Shown here: one piece after another, positions 8,395 through 16,231 of the stretch
Layout: every line of letters starts with the position of its first letter
Position numbering within the stretch: the first letter of the stretch is position 1
Assembly (NCBI RefSeq): GCF_900177375.1
Contig: NZ_FWZU01000002.1
Location: forward strand, 186,001 to 250,000
Length of the DNA: 64,000 nt
Source of the DNA: Desulfovibrio gilichinskyi
GTDB taxonomy: Bacteria > Desulfobacterota > Desulfovibrionia > Desulfovibrionales > Desulfovibrionaceae
Direction: 5' to 3'
Translations under genes and position numbers: made by a program
Notes under the pieces: generated by a model
What the model saw: only the letters and a program-made list of their open reading frames with translations
What the model was told of the DNA's origin: nothing
The model's database searches: none

Positions 8395-10341
8395 TTAAAA
8401 CCGCTGAAAGTCTGAATCAGAATCCAGTTCAGTTTCCATGTCTAAAGAAAGACCTGATGGTGCTGATTTAATCGGTCTAATAATTTTTCTCGCGGGGGTT
8501 GATGGCTTTCTTCCAGAAGCTCCCGGCTTCGGGCGGGTATAAGCAGATCTTTGGTCATTCCCTGAAAGGTGAAAGAAGCTGATTGCATTTGTTAAATTTT
8601 CAGCTTGAATTTGAAGTTCTTCAGATGAAGCACTGACTTCCTCAGAAGTTGAAGCGCTATTTTGAACAGCTATATCGAACTGTTGAAGAGCGCTGTTGAT
8701 TTGTTCCGCACCGGAATTCTGCTCCGCGCTGGAAGCAGTAATTTCTTGTACCAGCTCAGCTGTTTTTTGAATGTCCGGCACGATAGCTTTAAGCATGTTA
8801 CCTGCTGTTTCTGCAATCTCGACACTTGTGCTGGAGAGTTCACTGATTTCTGCCGCTGCAACTCCGCTTCTCTCTGCCAGTTTGCGAACTTCCGCAGCAA
8901 CAACAGCAAACCCTTTACCATGCTCTCCGGCACGTGCAGCTTCGATTGCTGCATTAAGTGCTAATAGGTTTGTTTGGCGTGCAATTTCTTCAACTACGGA
9001 AATTCTGGCTGCAATTTTATGCATGGCTTCAACGGTCTGAATAACAGCTGTTCCGCTTCTTTCCGCTTCAAGTGCGGCTTTACGGGACATGTTGTCAGTC
9101 TCTTGTGCATTTTCTGCATTATGAGCAATTCCGGCCACCATTTCTTCCATTGATGCAGAAATTTCTTCCATTGAAGAGGCTTGTTCTGCAGCACCCTGAG
9201 ACATGATTTGTGATGTAGAGCTTAATTCATTACTACCGGATTCGACGAATGATGAGGCTTGCTGCACTTCACGTACAACGTCTGAAATACGGCTTACCAT
9301 TTCGTTAGTAGCTGAAGAAAGTTCAGCTATTTCATCTTGTCCTTTCACTTCAGCGTGCACAGAAAGATCACCTCTGGCAATTTTTCTAAAAAGCTCCAGA
9401 ATTGTAGTAATAGGGGATATAATAATTTTCCCAGTCAATAAAATAATGATTACGGATAGTACTACTACTGAACCAAGGCCCAGCCACAAAAGTGTCCATG
9501 CCATGCGTGTGCTTTCTTTGAAAATATCATTATGAGTGACTGTTGATACGACATACCAGCCGGTTTTAGGATCTGTCTGCCAACTCATGCGTTTCTTTAT
9601 TCCCTCGTAGACGTAATCAATTGATCCTACTGGGGTCGCCATAATCTTTCTACCCCAGTCGAAATCTTTAAGATTGGCTTTTAATAGCATATCCTTATTA
9701 GGGTGGCTGATTAAAAGACCTTCAGTGTCAGCCATGAATAAATATCCCTCTTCACCTATTCTGGAATTTTTAAGGTACTTATTGTTATAATCAGAAATCT
9801 TAGGAGTTATGCCGAGAATACCGATCAGTTTTCCAGATTGCATGATGGGAAAAGTCTGCAGATAAATTGCATTTCCATTTTCATCTTCATAGGCTTTGCC
9901 CATATATTTTTGATTTTGTGCTGCTTTTTCTATATTAACGCGTCCACCGGAAGTTGACGATATATTAGAACCTACGGCTGTACCTTGTTTTCCGCCTGCT
10001 TTAATTGTTCCGTCAGGAGTCATGAGGAAGACATTTTCGTAAGTTGGTGAGTCTTTTAAATATTTGCTGAGAGTAAGCTCTACTTCATCATAGTTGTCCG
10101 TAGTTAAAGCTTCATTAATTTCCGGAAAAGCCGGTAAAATTTCCCCATCTCTCATTACCGCAGTATACCAGAAGTCTAAAGAGGAGACAGCCTTTTCACG
10201 CGTGTTGATCATTGCAGCTGTAAGTTCTTTTTCAAGACTTCCTGCCCCTGAAGAGTAAGCAACCCATGAGAGTATTCCGATTGTAAGTGCTACCAGCGGG
10301 ATAATTGAGAAAATAAACTTTACCTTTAAATTAAATCGCAT
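8395..10341 (-). CDS. Methyl-accepting chemotaxis protein with dCache sensor
   Basis: 648 residues. The order is a membrane helix at ~9-29, a periplasmic dCache-type sensor (~30-275, with [10 protein letters not shown] and [13 protein letters not shown] segments), a second helix (~283-305), HAMP (~306-358) and a long helical signalling domain. The hairpin tip motif [15 protein letters not shown] and [17 protein letters not shown] are intact, so coupling to CheA/CheW is expected. The ligand cannot be read from sequence; dCache domains often bind amino acids or organic acids. The C-terminal ~45 residues are basic then acidic and carry no NWETF-type tether. It is monocistronic with a shared terminator downstream. 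Confidence 0.93.
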   Translation of the reverse strand: MRFNLKVKFIFSIIPLVALTIGILSWVAYSSGAGSLEKELTAAMINTREKAVSSLDFWYTAVMRDGEILPAFPEINEALTTDNYDEVELTLSKYLKDSPTYENVFLMTPDGTIKAGGKQGTAVGSNISSTSGGRVNIEKAAQNQKYMGKAYEDENGNAIYLQTFPIMQSGKLIGILGITPKISDYNNKYLKNSRIGEEGYLFMADTEGLLISHPNKDMLLKANLKDFDWGRKIMATPVGSIDYVYEGIKKRMSWQTDPKTGWYVVSTVTHNDIFKESTRMAWTLLWLGLGSVVVLSVIIILLTGKIIISPITTILELFRKIARGDLSVHAEVKGQDEIAELSSATNEMVSRISDVVREVQQASSFVESGSNELSSTSQIMSQGAAEQASSMEEISASMEEMVAGIAHNAENAQETDNMSRKAALEAERSGTAVIQTVEAMHKIAARISVVEEIARQTNLLALNAAIEAARAGEHGKGFAVVAAEVRKLAERSGVAAAEISELSSTSVEIAETAGNMLKAIVPDIQKTAELVQEITASSAEQNSGAEQINSALQQFDIAVQNSASTSEEVSASSEELQIQAENLTNAISFFHLSGNDQRSAYTRPKPGASGRKPSTPARKIIRPIKSAPSGLSLDMETELDSDSDFQRF

Positions 10342-10568
10342 ACTCTAGCTTCCTTATGGATGATGGGGTTGAAAAAAGTATAAAAGTCAGCAGCACGAAA
10401 TCCTTAAGGTGCGCGCACTAGGTATTAGCCTAAATTACATATATTGAGTTAATATATAATGTTTGCACCTGAGAAACAAATTAATTTTAAGTTATTTGCT
10501 GTATTATTGTGTTATAACGACTTTAAGTATTCATTAATATTAAGTAAGTTTAAAATTACCGTATAAAT

Positions 10569-11564
10569 TCAGTTTTTGGAAGACTCAAGATATTTTTGCT
10601 TAAGAGTCGGATCTTGGACAGCTTCGGCCCAAAGCAGGTAGATGCTTCTCATAAAATTTTTGCGAATTAAGGGTGCTGCTTCTATTCGAGCCGATACTGA
10701 TTTCTCTACATCCATGCTTAATATTGTATTTTTAAGAGTTTGAGCTCTGTGAATTATCCGGTGCGATGATTCAATAAGTTTATTTCCTTGTGCCGCAATT
10801 TTGTCGCGCAACTCTTTGCTGGCAAGCAGCATCTCAAGTTTTCCTGCAAGGTCTGCAACATTGTTAGCTTCGTATGTAGTAAGATGCACGCCGTCTGTAA
10901 AAATATCAGATAATCCATGCTTGATATACGGAGTCAGTAGACATGAACCGCATGCCAATGCTTCAAATACTCGGAAATTTAAATCTCCGCGCTCCGCAAT
11001 ATTAAGGACTACTCTGGCTTTAGGAAATAGTTTTCGATATTCACCTTGAGTAACGTGAAGACCGGGAACATGTTTCGCCACTTCATCAAGAAAAATCATC
11101 CGCTCAGGAGTCAGGTCCGGGTCTACTTTACCGACAAAAAGAAGATCCCATTCTTTTTCCATGGCAAGAGGTACATCGTTATCCATAACAACCGGTGGAA
11201 ACCATAAAAGTCTGGAGTTAGGAAGGCGGGGAGTAAATCTATCTAGATGATCTTTTAAGCTGACAAGACAGATGTCAAAACCTTGCGCATAAAGTGGATA
11301 CCAGCTGTGAATGTGTGTATCTATGCAGTAGAAAACTGTCAGACATGGAAACGTTTCCACTCCTGCCAATGGCGGGGCTATGCTTCGATCAGCGTAAACC
11401 ACCATATCAGGAATGCATTCTGATTTTTCGACAATATCAGCCCATGTAAAAACTTGTTGTCCGCGAATTGGAATATGGATTGTTTCATATCCAAGCTGAT
11501 CCATTCCTGTGCGGAAAAAGGTATTGCCGATCCATGCGATTTTTTTGATGTTTGTTTTCTTCAC
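10569..11564 (-). CDS. CgeB-like glycosyltransferase-family protein
   Basis: 331 residues. The C-terminal half has the GT-B-type segment NFRVFEALACGSCLLTPY followed by LSDIFTDGVHL and a region rich in REL/RDKIAAQG, typical of glycosyltransferase group 1-like (CgeB/DUF3880) proteins that act on surface or spore polysaccharide or on flagellin. The N-terminal half has the Rossmann-like KKIAWIGNTFFRTG. The donor and acceptor are unknown. It is transcribed alone between a chemoreceptor and a PilZ gene. A second, diverged relative lies at 37616-38800 and shares the ACGSxLLT core. Confidence 0.72.
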   Translation of the reverse strand: MKKTNIKKIAWIGNTFFRTGMDQLGYETIHIPIRGQQVFTWADIVEKSECIPDMVVYADRSIAPPLAGVETFPCLTVFYCIDTHIHSWYPLYAQGFDICLVSLKDHLDRFTPRLPNSRLLWFPPVVMDNDVPLAMEKEWDLLFVGKVDPDLTPERMIFLDEVAKHVPGLHVTQGEYRKLFPKARVVLNIAERGDLNFRVFEALACGSCLLTPYIKHGLSDIFTDGVHLTTYEANNVADLAGKLEMLLASKELRDKIAAQGNKLIESSHRIIHRAQTLKNTILSMDVEKSVSARIEAAPLIRKNFMRSIYLLWAEAVQDPTLKQKYLESSKN

Positions 11565-11679
11565 AGATATGAAGATACCAAATTATTTGAATGTGATAAA
11601 GTATGTATTTAAACATTTGATAGCTGAACTGAAATCGCATATATATTGTGCACTGGTTTTGTGCTGACTGTTGTTTAAG

Positions 11680-12033
11680 CTAATTGCTGAGCATTTGGCG
11701 GATTGTAGCATTGTCAAAATCAAGTTCCGGAGTAAAGCGCAGTCCTACAAAAGAGTTTTCTTTCCAAACGGCAATCGCCTTTTGGCTGCTCAGAAATCCT
11801 ATGAGGTCGTTAAATATGCATCCACGGATAAAGACTTCAGAATTAAGTTTCAGGTTGCTGAAGTCTCCTTCTGAGTTGAGTTTTACTTTCATCCCGTGAG
11901 AAGAAATATTTAAAATGGTGATGTCCAGATCTGAGTCACATGACGATACGGAAATATCGCATTGCTTAAAAAAATCGTCAATTTTTTCAAGACCTATTCT
12001 AATTGAATCTCGTCTTTCATAAGTTTTGTTCAT
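11680..12033 (-). CDS. PilZ-domain protein
   Basis: 117 residues. An N-terminal RRDSIR (the RxxxR c-di-GMP loop) and NISSHGMKV (the [D/N]xSxxG motif) are followed by a beta-rich region ending in VGLRFTPEL. These are both c-di-GMP-binding motifs of the PilZ family, so it is probably a single-domain effector that binds the second messenger and controls motility, adhesion or polysaccharide output. The partner is unknown. It lies beside a chemoreceptor and a glycosyltransferase but in separate transcription units. A second PilZ protein is at 46478-46846. Confidence 0.8.
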   Translation of the reverse strand: MNKTYERRDSIRIGLEKIDDFFKQCDISVSSCDSDLDITILNISSHGMKVKLNSEGDFSNLKLNSEVFIRGCIFNDLIGFLSSQKAIAVWKENSFVGLRFTPELDFDNATIRQMLSN

Positions 12034-12240
12034 TTTTTATCTTCCTCGATCAAAATTTGATATAATTTCTACTTGAAGTGTATTATTTTAAAATTTAGCA
12101 GGGTCGAGCTATTTCAATCCTTGGCTAAAGACGATAAAGCAGTTAAGTAATTGCAATGTAGCTAAAATCGTATGCGTTTATAAAGTAGCTAAGCCTCGAT
12201 TGCAAGGTTACCTAAATTTTATTTCTTCCAGGAGTTCGGG

Positions 12241-12813
12241 GTGCAGAAGTTATTAACGGTTTTTATTTTGATCGGTTTGATGCTTTCAGGTTGTGTCTAT
12301 GTCGACATGAATGTCGTTAATAAGACTGAACCTGGCTTAGATATGAGTTCAGTTCATACTTTTGCCTATAAAAAATCTAATGATTCAAGAAGTGATCTTG
12401 AGACTGTTTTGCTTCAAACTGCACGGGCAGAGCTTGAAGCAAAAGGGTTTGTTTACGATGCAGTGTCGCCGGATTTTCTTATGATCGTTAACTTCGGTTC
12501 CAAAACAGTGGTTGAACGAGGTGTTTCATATAAACGTGATTCGTATAATTACAATTACCTGAGCAAGTCATACAGTGACGTAGGTGTTGTTAAAACGGGT
12601 GATGCTGATAAAAATGATAACACCGTGAGAATTTATATGGTTACACCGGAAAATGAAGGTATGAGAACCTTTCTGTGGCGGGGAAGTGCTACCAGCCAGA
12701 ATCAGGAAGGGGTGGCTGTCTTCGGTAAATGTCTTGTAAAAGGGGTACTGCTTAAATTCCCAGCCCCGAATGTTTCCTTTCGCGAAAAGCTTCGTTTCGG
12801 AACATGTGAATAA
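12241..12813 (+). CDS. DUF4136-like lipoprotein
   Basis: 190 residues with a lipoprotein signal peptide (LIGLMLSGC, lipobox Cys17). After the Cys come VDMNVVNKTEPGLDMSSVHTFAY and LLQTARAELEAKGF, the pattern of DUF4136-type lipoproteins (a conserved strand with Phe-Ala-Tyr, then the ELxxKGF helix). The molecular role of this family is not known; members are anchored in the outer or inner membrane. The start is GTG at 12241 with AGGAG upstream. It is monocistronic with a strong terminator. Confidence 0.75.
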   Translation: MQKLLTVFILIGLMLSGCVYVDMNVVNKTEPGLDMSSVHTFAYKKSNDSRSDLETVLLQTARAELEAKGFVYDAVSPDFLMIVNFGSKTVVERGVSYKRDSYNYNYLSKSYSDVGVVKTGDADKNDNTVRIYMVTPENEGMRTFLWRGSATSQNQEGVAVFGKCLVKGVLLKFPAPNVSFREKLRFGTCE

Positions 12814-12840
12814 AATTTATTTTCTTTTATAGTCGGTTCT

Positions 12841-12880
12841 AATCCCTTCAAAAGTATCGCTTTTGAAGGGATTTTTTTTA
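12841..12880 (+). terminator. Terminator of the lipoprotein gene
   Basis: The stem AATCCCTTCAAAAG / CTTTTGAAGGGATT is followed by seven T. Confidence 0.9.
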
Positions 12881-13171
12881 GGTGGTTTAATTCGCCTTTA
12901 CAAACAAAATTAAAATCAGGCTTGACTTAAATTAAAAGTCTGGGCATTTTTAATTCTCTATATGTCAATATGTTTATATAGTGAATTATTGATATTTATT
13001 CCGCAGAAAACGGAAGGCGGTGAAAACTGCAGGTGGAAGAGGTTGAGCAACATCTTAAAAATATGGCTAAGGCAGATAAATTTACGTCTAAAAATCCTAT
13101 AAAGTTAAACCTCCGCCAATTAGGATATTAACTGTCAGGTTCGGGGAGGAATTATATAAGGGGATAATATA

Positions 13172-14050
13172 ATGAATGTGGCAAGCAGTATAAAAGAAGT
13201 CGGACAATTTTTTTCTTTTGAGTTTTTTCCGCCTAAAGAAAAACAGGCATGGGATAACTTTATGGAGAAGGCGGAGAGACTGGCTGATTTAAGACCTTTA
13301 TTCGCCTCTGTCACTTATGGAGCAGGCGGCTCAAGTCATGAAAATTCTCTTGATGTCTGCGAAACGCTTAAAAAGGAAATGGGGATTGATATTCTTGCTC
13401 ATCTGACATGTGTGGGAGCAAGTGAGCACTCTATTGATGATTTTGTAAGCAGATTAAAGGACGCAGGCGTTTCAGATATTTTAGCACTTGGCGGAGACGG
13501 GCGGTGCGAAGAAGGGAATAATGAGAGTAGATTTTTACGTGCCGCAGATCTTGTTGACTATGTTGAGAGTAAATTTTCAGATGTGGGAATAGCCGTTGCC
13601 GGATATCCGTCCGGTCATCCTGATTCTCCTACTATCGCGCAGGACATTAATTATCATTGTGACAAGTTGTCTAAAGGTGCTGAGTTTACAATTACGCAGC
13701 TTTTTTTTGATAACAGGCAGTATTTTGATTACGTGGACAGGGTTGGAGATATGGGATTTGATCAGCCGGTAATTCCCGGAGTTCTACCGATTCAATCATT
13801 AGGCTCACTGCGAAGGATTATGTCACTGTGCGGCGCATCAATTCCCGGTGATTTATATTGCGGAGTGGAAAAAGCATTTAAAAACGGCGGTGACGAGGCC
13901 GTAATGGAGTTTGGTTTTAATTTTGCGCAAAATCAAATTGCGGGGCTTCTTAAAGGCGGAGTTCCGGGAGTTCATATATACACTCTTAACCGCGCCGCAA
14001 TGTGTGAAAGGTTAATCGGAAGTTTGAAATCTGACGGTTATTTTGCTTAA
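13172..14050 (+). CDS. metF: 5,10-methylenetetrahydrofolate reductase
   Basis: 292 residues, normal length for MetF. It has FSFEFFPPK near the N-terminus (Glu of FEFFPP is the catalytic acid), SVTYGAGGS, HLTCVG, ILALGGDGR, and ITQLFFDN in the second half, all hallmarks of the flavoprotein that reduces methylene-THF to methyl-THF. In a sulfate reducer it can serve methionine synthesis and C1 metabolism. The FAD and folate residues look intact. The start ATG at 13172 follows GGGGAT. The 290-base leader contains small hairpins but no SAM-I or cobalamin riboswitch that I can recognise. Confidence 0.95.
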   Translation: MNVASSIKEVGQFFSFEFFPPKEKQAWDNFMEKAERLADLRPLFASVTYGAGGSSHENSLDVCETLKKEMGIDILAHLTCVGASEHSIDDFVSRLKDAGVSDILALGGDGRCEEGNNESRFLRAADLVDYVESKFSDVGIAVAGYPSGHPDSPTIAQDINYHCDKLSKGAEFTITQLFFDNRQYFDYVDRVGDMGFDQPVIPGVLPIQSLGSLRRIMSLCGASIPGDLYCGVEKAFKNGGDEAVMEFGFNFAQNQIAGLLKGGVPGVHIYTLNRAAMCERLIGSLKSDGYFA

Positions 14051-14060
14051 GTTTTTCTTA

Positions 14061-14106
14061 ACGTCCCCGCTCACTATGATTAAGAAAACGGGGACGTTTT
14101 TATTTT
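14061..14106. terminator. Terminator after metF, shared with the convergent gene
   Basis: ACGTCCCCG (14061-14069) pairs with CGGGGACGT (14089-14097) and is followed by TTTTTATTTT. It lies at the junction with the convergent exported-protein gene. Confidence 0.8.
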
Positions 14107-14773
14107 AGATAAAACCTTTAAAAGCTTCGGCTAACTTCGCAGCAGTCTTGATTTGTTCAGGACCGTTTTCCAGAATGAACGGTAAAATGTCATCAGAGTA
14201 GTCGCTGAGATTTGAAAGCAGTGAGCCTCCTAAGCTTTTAGAAGAAGGAGCTGCAACAAACTTTTTTATTTCCGAATAAAGAGTTTTGGCTTCTGCAACA
14301 GATTTATTGCCTGTCGTATAAGAGTTTGTTGCATCGGTATAGATCGATTTTGCTTTATCAAGACTTGTAGAATCAGTAAGAATTTGGCTGAGTTTATTTG
14401 TCAGGTTCATGCCGTTCATTTCAGATTTCATGCTCTGGGAAAAAGACGTCATTTGCATCAGTTTATCAAGGCCGGTTGCAGAATTATATGATCCGAGCTG
14501 TTTAACATAACCTGCATTCTTGGTCGGATTGATAAGGTCCATGGTGGCAGTCTGGGCACTGATGAGACTTTTAGTCGAGTCTGAAAAACTTGAATAAACA
14601 TTCTTAGCGCGGTTTAGCAGAGTAGCTCCTTCAGTGGCGGATTTAGCTGATTCTGCCGTGGATGAAAGATCGCTAATACTGAAAGCGTCAGCTGCCGACT
14701 GGTGAGCCAGTAAGAATGATAAAGCTATAAATGACAAAAATAAAGTTTTTGTGAATAAGGTATGAATTTTCAT
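14105..14773 (-). CDS. Exported helical protein of unknown function
   Basis: 222 residues. A signal peptide (basic MKIHTLFTK, hydrophobic LFLSFIALSFLLA, cleavage near SAADA) leads a low-complexity mature domain rich in Ser, Thr, Ala and Lys, largely helical with repeated SAKSAT / NSYTTGNKS-type stretches. There are no cysteines or catalytic motifs. It is probably periplasmic or secreted. Its stop lies a few bases from the convergent metF terminator. I do not recognise a family. Confidence 0.6.
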   Translation of the reverse strand: MKIHTLFTKTLFLSFIALSFLLAHQSAADAFSISDLSSTAESAKSATEGATLLNRAKNVYSSFSDSTKSLISAQTATMDLINPTKNAGYVKQLGSYNSATGLDKLMQMTSFSQSMKSEMNGMNLTNKLSQILTDSTSLDKAKSIYTDATNSYTTGNKSVAEAKTLYSEIKKFVAAPSSKSLGGSLLSNLSDYSDDILPFILENGPEQIKTAAKLAEAFKGFI

Positions 14774-14855
14774 AAAGGTTTCTCCGTTTGTTAAAGTATA
14801 TTTAATATATACTTAAAAGAGATTTTTTTTGCTATTAGAAAGAGAATTAAATGCC

Positions 14856-14890
14856 AACAAAAAAGCCGCAACATTTGTTGCGGCTTTCTT
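14856..14890 (-). terminator. Terminator of tRNA-Leu (first copy)
   Basis: AAAGCCGCAACA / TGTTGCGGCTTT stem; on the minus strand the hairpin ends in a T-run directly after the tRNA gene. Confidence 0.85.
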
Positions 14891-14899
14891 ATTCTCGAT

Positions 14900-14985
14900 T
14901 GGTGCCGAAGAGAAGATTCGAACTTCCACGGAGTAACTCCACTAGACCCTGAACCTAGCGTGTCTACCAATTCCACCACTTCGGC
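14900..14985 (-). tRNA. tRNA-Leu (anticodon CAG), copy 1
   Basis: 86 nucleotides including an encoded CCA. Read on the minus strand it has acceptor GCCGAAG/CTTCGGC, the D-arm TGGTGGAATTGGTAGACACG, anticodon stem CTAGG/TCTAG with loop TTCAGGG giving CAG, a long variable arm (TGGAGTTACTCCA), and the T-loop GTTCGAATC. The long variable arm and CAG define a class II leucine tRNA. An identical copy is at 32375-32460. Confidence 0.95.
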
Positions 14986-14999
14986 ACTCGGAAGCATTG

Positions 15000-15028
15000 T
15001 CTATATTGATTTAAAGGGTCTTTGGCAA
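15000..15028 (-). promoter_or_regulatory. Sigma-70-type promoter of tRNA-Leu copy 1
   Basis: On the minus strand, TTGCCA and TATAGA are separated by 17 bases, ending about 15 bases before the tRNA. Confidence 0.65.
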
Positions 15029-15188
15029 GCTTTTTTTATGGATATATGGCGGTAGTAAACAAATATATCAATTGAAGTAAAATGTTTGGCCCATATGATA
15101 TTACGAATTCAATTAATTTTCTAATTGTTTGTACTGACTAGACTTGGTATACCTTCATAAATCAGTAAAATATTCAGGGGGAATATCT

Positions 15189-16229
15189 ATGATCCCATCT
15201 TCACTTATTCCGGCTATACACAATATTGCAGTTGCTCCGATCTGGCTGGAAACTTTTTTGATAATTACCTTTGCGATACATCTTGTGCTTATGAACATAG
15301 CTGTCGGCGGGACTGTTATTGTCGCGTGGCACAGTTTCAGCGGGGGGAGTAAAGTTTCACGAGAGCTCTCCGGTAAGCTGCCGACAATACTTGCGTTAGT
15401 CATTAATGCCGGAGTTCCTCCACTTCTATTTGTAAAAGCAATTTATGCTCAGTTTAATTATACCTCATCGGTGCTTATGGCTGTTTACTGGCTTGCGGCT
15501 ATAGTTGCTTTGCTTGTGGGGTACTACGGGCTGTACTGGCATTATTACCGCTATGAAAGTTTGAAAGACGTTGGCCGGAAAGGTCTTATCTTAACGGTGC
15601 TGTGCACACTCTTATATGTAGGGTTCATGCTTTCTAATAATATGACTTTGATGCTCAGACCTGATCACTGGGCAGAGTATTTTGATAATCCGCATGGATT
15701 TATACTCAATTTAAATGACGCAGCACTCTTGCCGCGCTACTTGCATTTTATGGTTGCATCGCTTGCTGTGGGCGGACTTTTTGTGGCTGTTCTGGGTAAA
15801 ATGAAATCTGATCAGGATTATATTGAAACCGGTTTTAAGTGGTTTGTGCGGGCAACTGTTTTGAATACTGCTGTCGGGCTGGCGTTTATGATGTCGCTTC
15901 CCAGAGATTTAATGCTGATGTTTATGGGAAAGGATATGCTTGCAACCTCATTGTTTGGAGTAGGAATAGTGGGCGCAGCAGCTCTGATTTATGCCGGAAT
16001 GAAGCGGAAAGTGGTGACGGCATCAATTATTACCGTTGTTATGGTCTATGTGATGGTAATTATGCGGCACATGCTAAGACAGGCATACCTTGAACCATAC
16101 TTCAAACCTGAGGATTTGATAGTCACAAACCAGTATTCTTCCTTATATTTATTTCTCATTTCACTCGTTATAGGAATTATTGCGATAACCTACATGCTTA
16201 AGCTTATGTGTAAGTCGGGGAGGAGTTAA
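15189..16229 (+). CDS. Cytochrome bd-like polytopic membrane subunit
   Basis: 346 residues from the ATG at 15189, preceded by AGGGGGA; an in-frame ATG at 15144 lacks a site. About eight to nine membrane helices. The N-terminus (LETFLIITFAIHLVLMNIAVGG) has the helix-plus-His pattern of bd-type oxidase subunits. It ends two bases before the next gene, which is a CydA-like/multiheme fusion, so the two form one complex. Known relatives are annotated as bd-oxidase subunits in deltaproteobacteria without classical CydB. It probably binds haem and quinone and passes electrons to the c-type haems of its partner. Whether it reduces oxygen is unclear. Confidence 0.72.
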   Translation: MIPSSLIPAIHNIAVAPIWLETFLIITFAIHLVLMNIAVGGTVIVAWHSFSGGSKVSRELSGKLPTILALVINAGVPPLLFVKAIYAQFNYTSSVLMAVYWLAAIVALLVGYYGLYWHYYRYESLKDVGRKGLILTVLCTLLYVGFMLSNNMTLMLRPDHWAEYFDNPHGFILNLNDAALLPRYLHFMVASLAVGGLFVAVLGKMKSDQDYIETGFKWFVRATVLNTAVGLAFMMSLPRDLMLMFMGKDMLATSLFGVGIVGAAALIYAGMKRKVVTASIITVVMVYVMVIMRHMLRQAYLEPYFKPEDLIVTNQYSSLYLFLISLVIGIIAITYMLKLMCKSGRS

Positions 16230-16231
16230 TC

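Noticed and set aside
13033-13131. 32-codon GTG-started frame before metF
   Set aside because: The ribosome-binding site is too far upstream and the product is not recognisable; kept as leader sequence.
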